Below, piece after piece: positions 5,911 through 11,925 of a stretch of DNA of 11,925 nucleotides. Within the stretch, counting starts at the first letter, position 1, and the number at the start of each line of letters is the position of its first letter. The DNA is taken from assembly GCF_900103545.1 (NCBI RefSeq), contig NZ_FNHH01000047.1, forward strand, positions 1 to 11,925, written 5' to 3'. The notes beneath the pieces are model-generated. The model was not told the origin of the DNA. It saw only the letters and a program-made list of their open reading frames with translations, and did not search any database. The position numbers and the translations under genes were made by a program. Source of the stretch: Daejeonella rubra (GTDB taxonomy: Bacteria; Bacteroidota; Bacteroidia; Sphingobacteriales; Sphingobacteriaceae).

Positions 5911-6729
5911 ATGTATAACTTACTGAAAGGTAAAAGAGGAATCATTTCAGGTGCTTTGGATCAAAATTCAATAGCCTGGAAAGTTGCAGAAAAAGCTCAT
6001 GAGGAAGGCGCTGTATTCGTTTTGACCAATGCACCAATCGCCATGCGCATGGGCGAGATCAACACACTTGCTGAAGCAACAGGTTCACAGATCGTTCCGG
6101 CTGATGCTACAAGCGTAGAAGACCTTACTAACCTATTTACTCAATCACAGGAAATTCTGGGTGGGAAAATTGATTTTGTTCTTCACTCGATTGGAATGAG
6201 CGTAAATATTCGTAAAAAGATTCCTTACCCTGAGTTAAACTATGAATATTTTCAAAAGGGAATTGATGTTTCAGCATTATCATTACATAAAATGCTGAGT
6301 GTTGCCAAGAAGCTTGATGCCATAAATGAATGGGGAAGCGTAGTAGCTCTTACCTATATGGCTGCACAGCGTACTTACCCTTTCTATACTGATATGGCTG
6401 ATATCAAGGCAATGCTTGAGTCAATCGCAAGAAGTTTCGGTTATCATTACGGTCTTGATAAAAAAGTACGTATCAACACTGTTTCTCAATCGCCAACCAA
6501 AACCACTGCTGGTACAGGCATAAAAGGTTTTGGAAGTTTTTATGACTATGCAGACGCAATAGCCCCTTTGGGTAATGCTGATGCAGAATCATGCGCTGAC
6601 TACTGTATTACATTATTCTCGGATCTGACCCGCATGGTTACCATGCAGAACCTGTTCCATGATGGTGGATATTCGTCTACAGGTGTAAGTGATGATGTGA
6701 TGTACAGATTAGGAGTAGAAAATAGCTAA
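5911..6729 (+). CDS. fabI: Enoyl-[acyl-carrier-protein] reductase (NADH), FabI
   Basis: FabI catalyses the last step of each fatty-acid elongation cycle, reducing trans-2-enoyl-ACP with NADH in the cytoplasm. It is an SDR-fold protein of 272 residues, slightly longer than E. coli FabI (262). Visible landmarks are the dinucleotide loop GALDQNSIA (14-22), the HSIG segment (92-95), the active-site pair Tyr149 and Tyr159-X6-Lys166 (YTDMADIK), and SQSPTKTTAGTGIKGF (192-207), which replaces the SAGPIRT loop of E. coli. The C-terminal FHDGGY (249-254) matches the VDGGF that closes the NAD site. Residues matching E. coli Gly93, Met159 and Phe203 (here Gly95, Met162, Phe207) are kept, which predicts a triclosan-sensitive enzyme. 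It probably has its own promoter and ends at a strong bidirectional terminator. Confidence 0.95.
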   Translation: MYNLLKGKRGIISGALDQNSIAWKVAEKAHEEGAVFVLTNAPIAMRMGEINTLAEATGSQIVPADATSVEDLTNLFTQSQEILGGKIDFVLHSIGMSVNIRKKIPYPELNYEYFQKGIDVSALSLHKMLSVAKKLDAINEWGSVVALTYMAAQRTYPFYTDMADIKAMLESIARSFGYHYGLDKKVRINTVSQSPTKTTAGTGIKGFGSFYDYADAIAPLGNADAESCADYCITLFSDLTRMVTMQNLFHDGGYSSTGVSDDVMYRLGVENS

Positions 6730-6744
6730 ATCTATAAATAAAAC

Positions 6745-6786
6745 AAACAAAAACCCCGAAAGCCATGGCTTTCGGGGTTTTTGTTT
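6745..6786. terminator. Bidirectional intrinsic terminator (42-bp perfect palindrome)
   Basis: Arms 6745-6765 and 6766-6786 are exact reverse complements. The GC-rich core, CCCCGAAAGCC against GGCTTTCGGGG, is closed by a CATG loop. The outer arms are A-rich on the left and T-rich on the right, so either strand produces a hairpin followed by a U-tract. It lies 15 bp after the fabI stop and 15 bp after the stop of the convergent lipoprotein gene (minus strand), and suits both. Confidence 0.95.
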
Positions 6787-6801
6787 TAATGAATTTCAGG
6801 A

Positions 6802-7188
6802 TCAGATTGATTCAACTAAAACTATTTTCACTTTCACGGAGCCCGGGGGAGTTACTACTGCAAGGCCATCAGAACTCTGAATCTCAATCACTATCTGACC
6901 GGAACGGGTCAAATAACTATAGGATACTCCATTATAGACCTGTGGAATCTGTTCATATGTTCCGGTTTCAAATGAAACATAAACCAAAACACCTCCATAA
7001 TCATTAAAATAATTATCAATTTCAGGCATATTGATGGAAGCGGTATAAGAACGACCTCCATCAAGCTTGATCCAGCTTCCGGAATTCAGGGTGGTAAGTA
7101 TTGTGCGGTTGGGAACAATTTGCTCCTTCTTACATCCCGCACTCAGAACTAAAATAAACAGGGCAAATAAAAGAATGGGCTTTTTCAT
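6802..7188 (-). CDS. Small lipoprotein of unknown function
   Basis: I chose the start at 7188, which gives 128 residues beginning MKKPILLFALFILVLSAGC. The frame stays open to an ATG at 7251, but that would put 21 non-signal residues in front and begin inside the clpC terminator. With the shorter start the N-terminus is a textbook lipoprotein signal with a lipobox-like SAG-Cys19, followed by KKEQ, so the protein should be an envelope lipoprotein. The mature part is beta-rich: an N-terminal 'SWIKLDGGRSYTASINMPEI' segment, then FNDYGGVLVYVSFE, and GVSYSYLTRSGQIVIEI near the C-terminus. There is no domain I can name. It is convergent with fabI and shares its terminator. Upstream there is a 17-bp dyad but no convincing promoter. 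Confidence 0.75.
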   Translation of the reverse strand: MKKPILLFALFILVLSAGCKKEQIVPNRTILTTLNSGSWIKLDGGRSYTASINMPEIDNYFNDYGGVLVYVSFETGTYEQIPQVYNGVSYSYLTRSGQIVIEIQSSDGLAVVTPPGSVKVKIVLVESI

Positions 7189-7196
7189 AAAATCTA

Positions 7197-7213
7197 TACA
7201 GGAATTGCCTGTA
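7197..7213 (-). promoter_or_regulatory. Dyad upstream of the lipoprotein start
   Basis: TACAGG (7197-7202) and CCTGTA (7208-7213) are perfect complements around AATTG. An outer interrupted pair, CTATA (7194-7198) and TATAG (7216-7220), surrounds them. On the minus strand the dyad lies 9 to 25 bases before the ATG, between the clpC terminator and the gene. It could be an operator or a leader hairpin; nothing in the sequence decides which. Confidence 0.4.
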
Positions 7214-7228
7214 CTTATAGGACGAAAA

Positions 7229-7264
7229 AAAAGGGGAATGGTTGCATGCAACCATTCCCCTTTT
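7229..7264 (-). terminator. Intrinsic terminator of clpC (36-bp perfect palindrome)
   Basis: Arms 7229-7246 and 7247-7264 are exact complements, with GGGGAATGGTTGC as the GC-containing stem. On the minus strand the hairpin is followed by an unbroken run of eight T, 17 bases after the clpC stop, as expected of a strong intrinsic terminator. On the plus strand only four T follow, so it should act mainly in the clpC direction. Confidence 0.93.
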
Positions 7265-7281
7265 GATAATATAAATTGATA

Positions 7282-9819
7282 TTACTCTTCTTTTTTCTCT
7301 TCCTTCTTCCTTTTAGCACTTTTGGTTTTAGCTACAATACTGATCTCTTCTTTTTCCTTATCATAGTCTACTTCCATAGTATCTCCTTCTGTCAGCTCCC
7401 CTTTCAGGATCTCTTCAGCAATTGGATCTTCCAGATGTTTTTGGATAGCACGTTTCAAAGGACGGGCACCAAAATTAGAATCGTATCCCTTTTCTGCTAT
7501 GAAATCTTTGGCTGCATCTGTAAGTTTAATTGTATAACCCAGACTTTGGATCCTGTCGAATAGAGACTTAAGTTCAATATCAATGATCTTGAAGATATCA
7601 TCCTTAGTTAATGAATTGAACACGACAACATCATCCACACGGTTCAGGAACTCCGGAGCAAAAGCACGCTTCAAAGCATTCTCAATAACACCTCTTGAAT
7701 AGGTATCAGCCTGAGAAGTTTTTGCACCAGTGCTGAAACCAACACCCTGACCGAAATCTTTCAACTGACGGGCACCAATATTTGAAGTCATGATGATGAT
7801 CGTATTTCTGAAATCTACCTTGCGACCTAAACTATCGGTCAGCTGGCCTTCATCAAGCACCTGTAACAGAATGTTAAACACATCAGGGTGAGCTTTTTCG
7901 ATCTCATCAAGAAGCACAACAGCATATGGTTTTCTTCTTACTTTTTCGGTCAGCTGTCCGCCTTCTTCATATCCCACATATCCCGGAGGCGCTCCAACTA
8001 AGCGTGAAACAGCAAACTTCTCCATGTACTCACTCATATCTACCTGGATCAAAGCATCCTCGGTGTCAAACATGAAGCGGGCAAGTTCTTTGGCTAATTC
8101 GGTTTTTCCAACCCCTGTCGGACCAAGGAAAATGAATGAGCCAATTGGCTTTTTAGGATCTTTCAATCCCGCACGGGTACGCTGAATTGCTTTTGTTAAT
8201 TTTTTAACCGCATCTTCCTGTCCGATAACCCTGCTATTGATCGCATCAAACATTCCGAGCAATTTAATGCTGTCAGTCTGACCGACTCTTTGAACAGGAA
8301 TTCCGGTCATCATAGAAACAACCTCAGCAACATTATCTTCAGTTACAGTATAACGTTTTGTTTTTGTTTCGGCTTCCCACTCACTTTTTGCTTTTTCAAG
8401 CTCTTCAAGCAAGTTCTTTTCAGTATCGCGAAGTTTGGCAGCTTCTTCATACTTCTGACTGCGAACTACTTTATTCTTCTCGATCTTGATCTCTTCAATT
8501 TTTTGCTCCACATCAATGATATTTTGCGGAACATGAATATTGGTCAGGTGAACACGGGACCCCGACTCATCAAGGGCATCAATAGCCTTATCAGGAAGGA
8601 AGCGATCCGTAATATAACGTGAAGTTAAACTCACACAAGCATTTATGGCTTCATCGGTATAGGTAACACCGTGATGCTCTTCATATTTTTCTTTAATTCT
8701 ATTCAGAATTTCAATGGTTTCAGCAGGTGTTGCCGGCTCCACCATCACTTTCTGGAAACGACGGTCGAGAGCGCCATCCTTTTCAATGAACTGACGGTAC
8801 TCATCAAGAGTGGTGGCTCCAATACATTGAATTTCGCCACGTGCCAATGCCGGTTTGAACATATTCGATGCATCCAGAGACCCTGAAGCTCCTCCAGCAC
8901 CAACAATGGTATGTATCTCATCAATAAAGAGAATAACATCCGGAGATTTCTCCAGCTCATTCATTACTGCCTTCATCCTCTCTTCAAATTGTCCGCGGTA
9001 TTTAGTGCCGGCAACCAATGAAGCAAGATCAAGAGTAACTACTCTCTTATTAAATAGAACACGCGATACTTTACGCTGAACAATTCTCAGAGCAAGTCCC
9101 TCTGCAATTGCAGATTTACCAACACCAGGTTCACCGATAAGGATTGGGTTATTCTTTTTACGACGTGATAAGATCTGAGAAACACGCTCAATTTCTTTCT
9201 CACGACCAACGATCGGATCCAATTTTCCATCTTCTGCAGCACGGGTCAGGTCGCGACCGAAATTATCAAGAACCGGAGTTTTTGATTTAATATCAGAAAC
9301 CTTTTTAGGCTGACTGAAGCTTTCTTCTTCTCTGAAATCATCGTCACCTGCAGGAGATCCTCCCGGAGCTTCGTCACGGAAACCTTCCTTATTGTTTTCT
9401 ACTTCAGCCTTAAATATATCATAATTGACATTGTATTGCTGAAGGATCTGAGAAGCTATATTATCTTCATCCCGCAGGATTGAGAGTAACAGATGCTCTG
9501 TACCTATAATATCACTTTTAAATATCTTTGCTTCGAGGTACGTTATCTTCAAAACTTTTTCAGCCTGCTTGGTCAGGGGAATGTTACCCAGATTGACCGT
9601 AGTGCTGGAAGTTCCTTTAACAGAATCTTCCACAGACTTTCGTAACCTGGCTGTATCAACACCGGCACCCTTTAATATTTTTATTGCCATGCCGTCTCCT
9701 TCCCTTATGAGACCCAGCAACAAATGCTCTGTTCCAATATAATCATGACCCAGACGCAGGGCTTCTTCCCGGCTATATGATATCACGTCTTTGACGCGTG
9801 GGGAAAATTTCGCTTCCAT
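7282..9819 (-). CDS. clpC: ClpC-type AAA+ unfoldase, ATPase subunit of the Clp protease
   Basis: ClpC is a hexameric Hsp100 unfoldase that feeds proteins into ClpP. All expected parts are present in 845 residues. A double Clp_N repeat spans about 4-145. The first AAA+ module has Walker A GEPGVGKS (229-236), pore loop KYRG (273-276), Walker B VILFIDE (295-301) and DRRF (352-355) with the arginine-finger position. A UVR/M-domain coiled coil lies at about 435-478. The second AAA+ module has Walker A GPTGVGKT (566-573), pore loop GYVG (613-616), Walker B VVLLDEIE (634-641), FLNRVDD (Arg727) and GARPLKR (784-790). The VGF tripeptide (693-695) matches the ClpP-docking loop and the short middle domain separates it from ClpB. 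A charged linker (143-180) and a Lys/Glu tail (833-845) are less conserved. It is divergent from ettA. Confidence 0.97.
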   Translation of the reverse strand: MEAKFSPRVKDVISYSREEALRLGHDYIGTEHLLLGLIREGDGMAIKILKGAGVDTARLRKSVEDSVKGTSSTTVNLGNIPLTKQAEKVLKITYLEAKIFKSDIIGTEHLLLSILRDEDNIASQILQQYNVNYDIFKAEVENNKEGFRDEAPGGSPAGDDDFREEESFSQPKKVSDIKSKTPVLDNFGRDLTRAAEDGKLDPIVGREKEIERVSQILSRRKKNNPILIGEPGVGKSAIAEGLALRIVQRKVSRVLFNKRVVTLDLASLVAGTKYRGQFEERMKAVMNELEKSPDVILFIDEIHTIVGAGGASGSLDASNMFKPALARGEIQCIGATTLDEYRQFIEKDGALDRRFQKVMVEPATPAETIEILNRIKEKYEEHHGVTYTDEAINACVSLTSRYITDRFLPDKAIDALDESGSRVHLTNIHVPQNIIDVEQKIEEIKIEKNKVVRSQKYEEAAKLRDTEKNLLEELEKAKSEWEAETKTKRYTVTEDNVAEVVSMMTGIPVQRVGQTDSIKLLGMFDAINSRVIGQEDAVKKLTKAIQRTRAGLKDPKKPIGSFIFLGPTGVGKTELAKELARFMFDTEDALIQVDMSEYMEKFAVSRLVGAPPGYVGYEEGGQLTEKVRRKPYAVVLLDEIEKAHPDVFNILLQVLDEGQLTDSLGRKVDFRNTIIIMTSNIGARQLKDFGQGVGFSTGAKTSQADTYSRGVIENALKRAFAPEFLNRVDDVVVFNSLTKDDIFKIIDIELKSLFDRIQSLGYTIKLTDAAKDFIAEKGYDSNFGARPLKRAIQKHLEDPIAEEILKGELTEGDTMEVDYDKEKEEISIVAKTKSAKRKKEEKKEE

Positions 9820-9847
9820 TATATTACCTTTCTGTATGTTTTAACGC

Positions 9848-9898
9848 CCTAATCTATTAAATTATTAGGTTAATAAACCTGACGTACTTGTAACAAGT
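9848..9898. promoter_or_regulatory. Cluster of inverted repeats upstream of clpC
   Basis: Three dyads lie close together. CCTAAT (9848-9853) pairs with ATTAGG (9864-9869). AGGTT (9867-9871) pairs with AACCT (9876-9880). ACTTGT (9886-9891) pairs with ACAAGT (9893-9898) around a single A. The first two share bases and exclude each other. The region should hold the clpC promoter or leader, but I could not find a good -7/-33 pair. The sites do not match the CtsR or CIRCE heat-shock operators. Confidence 0.45.
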
Positions 9899-9937
9899 TA
9901 TCAACAATTACGCCATTTAATGAAAAATGGTTTTCTG

Positions 9938-9966
9938 GACATATGACATAATAAAGTTGACATGTC
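9938..9966 (+). promoter_or_regulatory. GACAT repeats overlapping the ettA promoter
   Basis: GACAT begins at 9938, 9945 and 9959, that is, at spacings of 7 and 14 bases, and the last copy is half of the palindrome GACATGTC (9959-9966). The third copy overlaps the proposed -33 TTG (9957-9959), so a protein bound here would affect the promoter. Whether it is an operator or a decayed heptamer repeat cannot be told from this copy alone. Confidence 0.4.
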
Positions 9967-9988
9967 TCTGACTAAAATACGATATTTG
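9957..9988 (+). promoter_or_regulatory. Probable promoter of ettA
   Basis: TTG (9957-9959) and GATATTTG (9981-9988) are 21 bp apart. The second differs from the Bacteroidota -7 consensus TAnnTTTG only at its first base. Transcription would start near 9994 and leave a leader of about 15 bases without a Shine-Dalgarno sequence. Confidence 0.45.
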
Positions 9989-10008
9989 GAGTTCAATAAT
10001 CAATACAA

Positions 10009-11691
10009 ATGTCAGACGAAAAAATAATCTTTTCTATGGCTGGGGTAAATAAGATTTACCCTCCACAGAAACAAGTACTTAAGAATATCTATCTATCGTT
10101 TTTCTATGGTGCAAAGATCGGCGTAATCGGACTAAATGGCTCAGGTAAGTCATCCCTTCTCAAGATCATTGCCGGTTTAGACAAATCATACCAGGGAGAT
10201 GTTGTTTTCTCTCCTGGATATACGGTTGGTTATCTAGCTCAGGAACCCCTACTGGATGCCCAAAAAACCGTTCGTGAGGTTGTTGAAGAGGGTGTTGCCT
10301 CAACAACTGCTATCTTAAAAGAATACGAAGAGATCAATGAAAAATTTGGCCTTCCGGAGGTATATGAGAATGCGGATGAGATGGACAAACTGCTCGCACG
10401 GCAAGGAGAATTACAGGACCAAATTGATGCTTGCGGGGCCTGGGAGCTTGACAGTAAACTGGAAAGGGCAATGGACGCATTACGCTGTCCTGAGCCGGAC
10501 ACCAAAATTGCCACTTTGTCAGGCGGAGAACGCAGAAGAGTAGCAATGTGTCGCCTTCTGCTTCAGGAACCTGATGTTCTATTACTTGATGAGCCAACCA
10601 ACCACCTCGATGCCGAGAGTATTGACTGGCTTGAGCAGCATCTGAAACAATATAAGGGTACGGTCATAGCAGTAACCCACGACAGGTATTTCCTTGATAA
10701 TGTTGCAGGATGGATCCTGGAACTTGATCGTGGTGAAGGCATTCCCTGGAAAGGGAACTATTCTTCATGGCTTGATCAGAAAGCGAAAAGACTGGCTTCG
10801 GAAGAAAAAACAGAAAGCAAGCGTCAGAAAACACTCGAAAGAGAGCTCGAATGGGTTCGGATGGCACCTAAAGCTCGCCATGCAAAGTCGAAGGCTCGTT
10901 TATCAAACTATGAAAAACTGGCCTCCGAAGACACTAAGGAAAGAGAAGACAAACTGGAGTTGTTCATTCCGCCGGGACCAAGATTAGGTAACCTCGTTAT
11001 CGAAGCGCAGAATGTTACGAAGGCTTACGGCGATAAATTATTGTTTGAAAACCTAAGCTTCTCTCTCCCACCTGCAGGAATCGTTGGGATCATCGGACCA
11101 AATGGTGCAGGTAAAACAACTCTTTTCCGATTAATTACGGGCCAGGAGACTCCGGATGCGGGATCATTCAGAGTAGGTCCAACCGTAGCATTGGGATATG
11201 TTGACCAGATGCATGACGACCTGGATCCTGAGAAATCAGTTTGGGAAAATATTACCGACGGCCAGGAAACGATCTTATTAGGAAACCGACCTGTCAACTC
11301 AAGGGCTTATGTTTCCAAATTCAACTTCAACGGTGCAGACCAGCAGAAAAAGGTGGCAGTACTTTCCGGAGGAGAAAGAAACCGGGTGCATCTTGCTATT
11401 ACCCTTAAGAAAAGCTCGAACGTACTCCTGCTGGATGAGCCAACAAATGATATTGACGTGAACACTCTAAGGGCATTGGAGGAAGGTCTCGAAAACTTCG
11501 GAGGGTGTGCAGTTATTATTTCTCACGATCGATGGTTTTTGGATAGAGTTTGTACCCATATTCTCGCATTTGAAGGTAATTCACAGGTTTATTATTTCGA
11601 AGGCAATTACTCCGAATACGAAGAGAACAGGAAAAAACGTACCGGTGATGTTCAACCGCACCGCATCCGGTATAAGAAACTTACAGATTAA
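10009..11691 (+). CDS. ettA: Energy-dependent translational throttle protein EttA (ABC-F)
   Basis: EttA is a soluble ABC-F ATPase that binds the ribosomal E site and adjusts early elongation to the ATP/ADP ratio. The 560 residues (E. coli 555) hold two ATP-binding cassettes and no membrane segment. Cassette 1 has Walker A GLNGSGKS (41-48), signature LSGGE (170-174) and Walker B LLLDEPTNHLD (191-201, Glu195). Cassette 2 has Walker A GPNGAGKT (363-370), LSGGE (452-456) and LLLDEPTNDID (473-483, Glu477). The arm insertion (about 93-140) and the basic P-site-tRNA interaction linker (about 245-325, including KARHAKSKARLSNYEKL) have the lengths typical of EttA rather than Uup or YbiT. The start is fixed by the family N-terminus and the promoter 20 bp upstream. 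A probable terminator follows the stop. Confidence 0.96.
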   Translation: MSDEKIIFSMAGVNKIYPPQKQVLKNIYLSFFYGAKIGVIGLNGSGKSSLLKIIAGLDKSYQGDVVFSPGYTVGYLAQEPLLDAQKTVREVVEEGVASTTAILKEYEEINEKFGLPEVYENADEMDKLLARQGELQDQIDACGAWELDSKLERAMDALRCPEPDTKIATLSGGERRRVAMCRLLLQEPDVLLLDEPTNHLDAESIDWLEQHLKQYKGTVIAVTHDRYFLDNVAGWILELDRGEGIPWKGNYSSWLDQKAKRLASEEKTESKRQKTLERELEWVRMAPKARHAKSKARLSNYEKLASEDTKEREDKLELFIPPGPRLGNLVIEAQNVTKAYGDKLLFENLSFSLPPAGIVGIIGPNGAGKTTLFRLITGQETPDAGSFRVGPTVALGYVDQMHDDLDPEKSVWENITDGQETILLGNRPVNSRAYVSKFNFNGADQQKKVAVLSGGERNRVHLAITLKKSSNVLLLDEPTNDIDVNTLRALEEGLENFGGCAVIISHDRWFLDRVCTHILAFEGNSQVYYFEGNYSEYEENRKKRTGDVQPHRIRYKKLTD

Positions 11692-11701
11692 ATAAAAATA
11701 C

Positions 11702-11743
11702 ACCGGGGTCAGGGGGATGGTGTTCTGCTGATTCCGGTATTTT
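11702..11743 (+). terminator. Probable intrinsic terminator of ettA
   Basis: ACCGGGGTCAG (11702-11712) pairs with CTGATTCCGGT (11728-11738) as an 11-bp stem that includes two G-U pairs, with a 15-base loop. TATTTTCCTTTT follows. The stem begins 10 bases after the ettA stop. The loop carries one copy of GGTGTTCT, the octamer repeated further downstream. The large loop and interrupted U-tract make it weaker than the other two terminators in the window. Confidence 0.6.
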
Positions 11744-11925
11744 CCTTTTGGATTAGTTCACGTGGGGGGAAAGAGATGGTTGGTGAGAACACTTACAAGA
11801 TGTACCACCATTATCCTATGGTCGGTGTTCTCCTTTAGACTTGTAAAAGTAAAACAGAGTATAGAACTTGTGTTTTACAATAGTTACAAGGGCAAAGGCA
11901 AATTAAGGTGTTCTCCGGGAATTAA
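11719..11925. repeat. Repeated, structured non-coding region after ettA
   Basis: No gene is visible from the ettA stop to the window edge. GGTGTTCT occurs at 11719-11726, 11824-11831 and 11907-11914; the last two copies extend to GGTGTTCTCC. The inverted form GAGAACAC is at 11785-11792. TTACAAG occurs at 11793-11799 and 11884-11890, with its complement CTTGTAA at 11840-11846. TTGTAAAA (11841-11848) pairs with TTTTACAA (11873-11880). ACCACCAT (11804-11811) can pair either with ATGGTTGGT (11776-11784) or with ATGGTCGGT (11818-11826), each with one bulge. It may be a small RNA, a leader of the next gene or a REP-like repeat. It is cut by the window end. Confidence 0.55.

Noticed and set aside
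6765..7007. 80-codon plus-strand frame after fabI
   Set aside because: It begins inside the terminator palindrome and is antisense to the lipoprotein gene; its composition is not protein-like.
8290..9079. Open frames antisense to clpC
   Set aside because: They are shadows of the conserved clpC coding sequence, which has full-length AAA+ motifs on the minus strand.
9913..9930. Terminator in the clpC-ettA gap (CCATTT/AAATGG)
   Set aside because: The stem is only 6 bp and AT-rich, and both flanking genes are transcribed away from it, so there is nothing to terminate.
682..11691. Mobile element, prophage, toxin-antitoxin or defence genes
   Set aside because: All substantial coding regions are core genes in a conserved order, with no transposase, integrase, target duplications or abrupt change in composition.
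11770..11925. Known structured RNAs (tmRNA, 6S, SRP or RNase P RNA)
   Set aside because: I saw none of their hallmark sequences; a covariance-model scan would be needed to exclude a diverged 6S-like RNA.

Overview
The window is an AT-rich (by eye roughly 38-40% GC) chromosomal segment from a member of the Bacteroidota, most likely the order Sphingobacteriales (a Pedobacter- or Mucilaginibacter-like organism). This rests on the gene order bamD-rpoZ-coaBC-DUF4835-recN-fabI, the Bacteroidota-type omega subunit and DUF4835 protein, the almost complete lack of Shine-Dalgarno sequences before A-rich starts, promoter-like TTG/TAnnTTTG elements, and repeat-rich intergenic DNA.

Layout. Positions 1-430 contain no gene. 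They are a mosaic of degenerate 7-bp tandem repeats and short dispersed modules. Positions 431-681 are an AT-rich leader that ends in a promoter lying almost on the bamD start codon. From 682 to 5840 a plus-strand cluster encodes an outer-membrane assembly lipoprotein (BamD), the RNA polymerase omega subunit, the bifunctional CoA-biosynthesis enzyme CoaBC, a DUF4835 exported protein (labelled PorD in some annotations) and the DNA-repair ATPase RecN. FabI (enoyl-ACP reductase) follows from its own probable promoter and ends at a 42-bp perfect palindrome. That palindrome also serves as terminator for a small convergent lipoprotein gene. Upstream of the lipoprotein gene on the minus strand lies clpC (Hsp100 unfoldase) with its own 36-bp palindromic terminator. 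A 189-bp divergent intergenic region separates clpC from ettA (ABC-F ribosome factor, plus strand). Downstream of ettA is a probable terminator and then about 180 bp of repeated, potentially pseudoknotted non-coding DNA running to the window edge.

Functionally the genes are housekeeping: envelope biogenesis (BamD, FabI, probably DUF4835), cofactor synthesis (CoaBC), transcription and translation (RpoZ, EttA), DNA repair (RecN) and protein quality control (ClpC). I see no mobile element, CRISPR array, toxin-antitoxin pair, defence island, tRNA or rRNA. The unusual content is in the non-coding DNA: 7-nt periodic repeats in several intergenic regions, an inverted-repeat structure that includes the coaBC start codon, and the a-b-a'-b' repeat arrangement after ettA. 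CoaBC also carries two substitutions at positions that are catalytic in the characterised decarboxylase.
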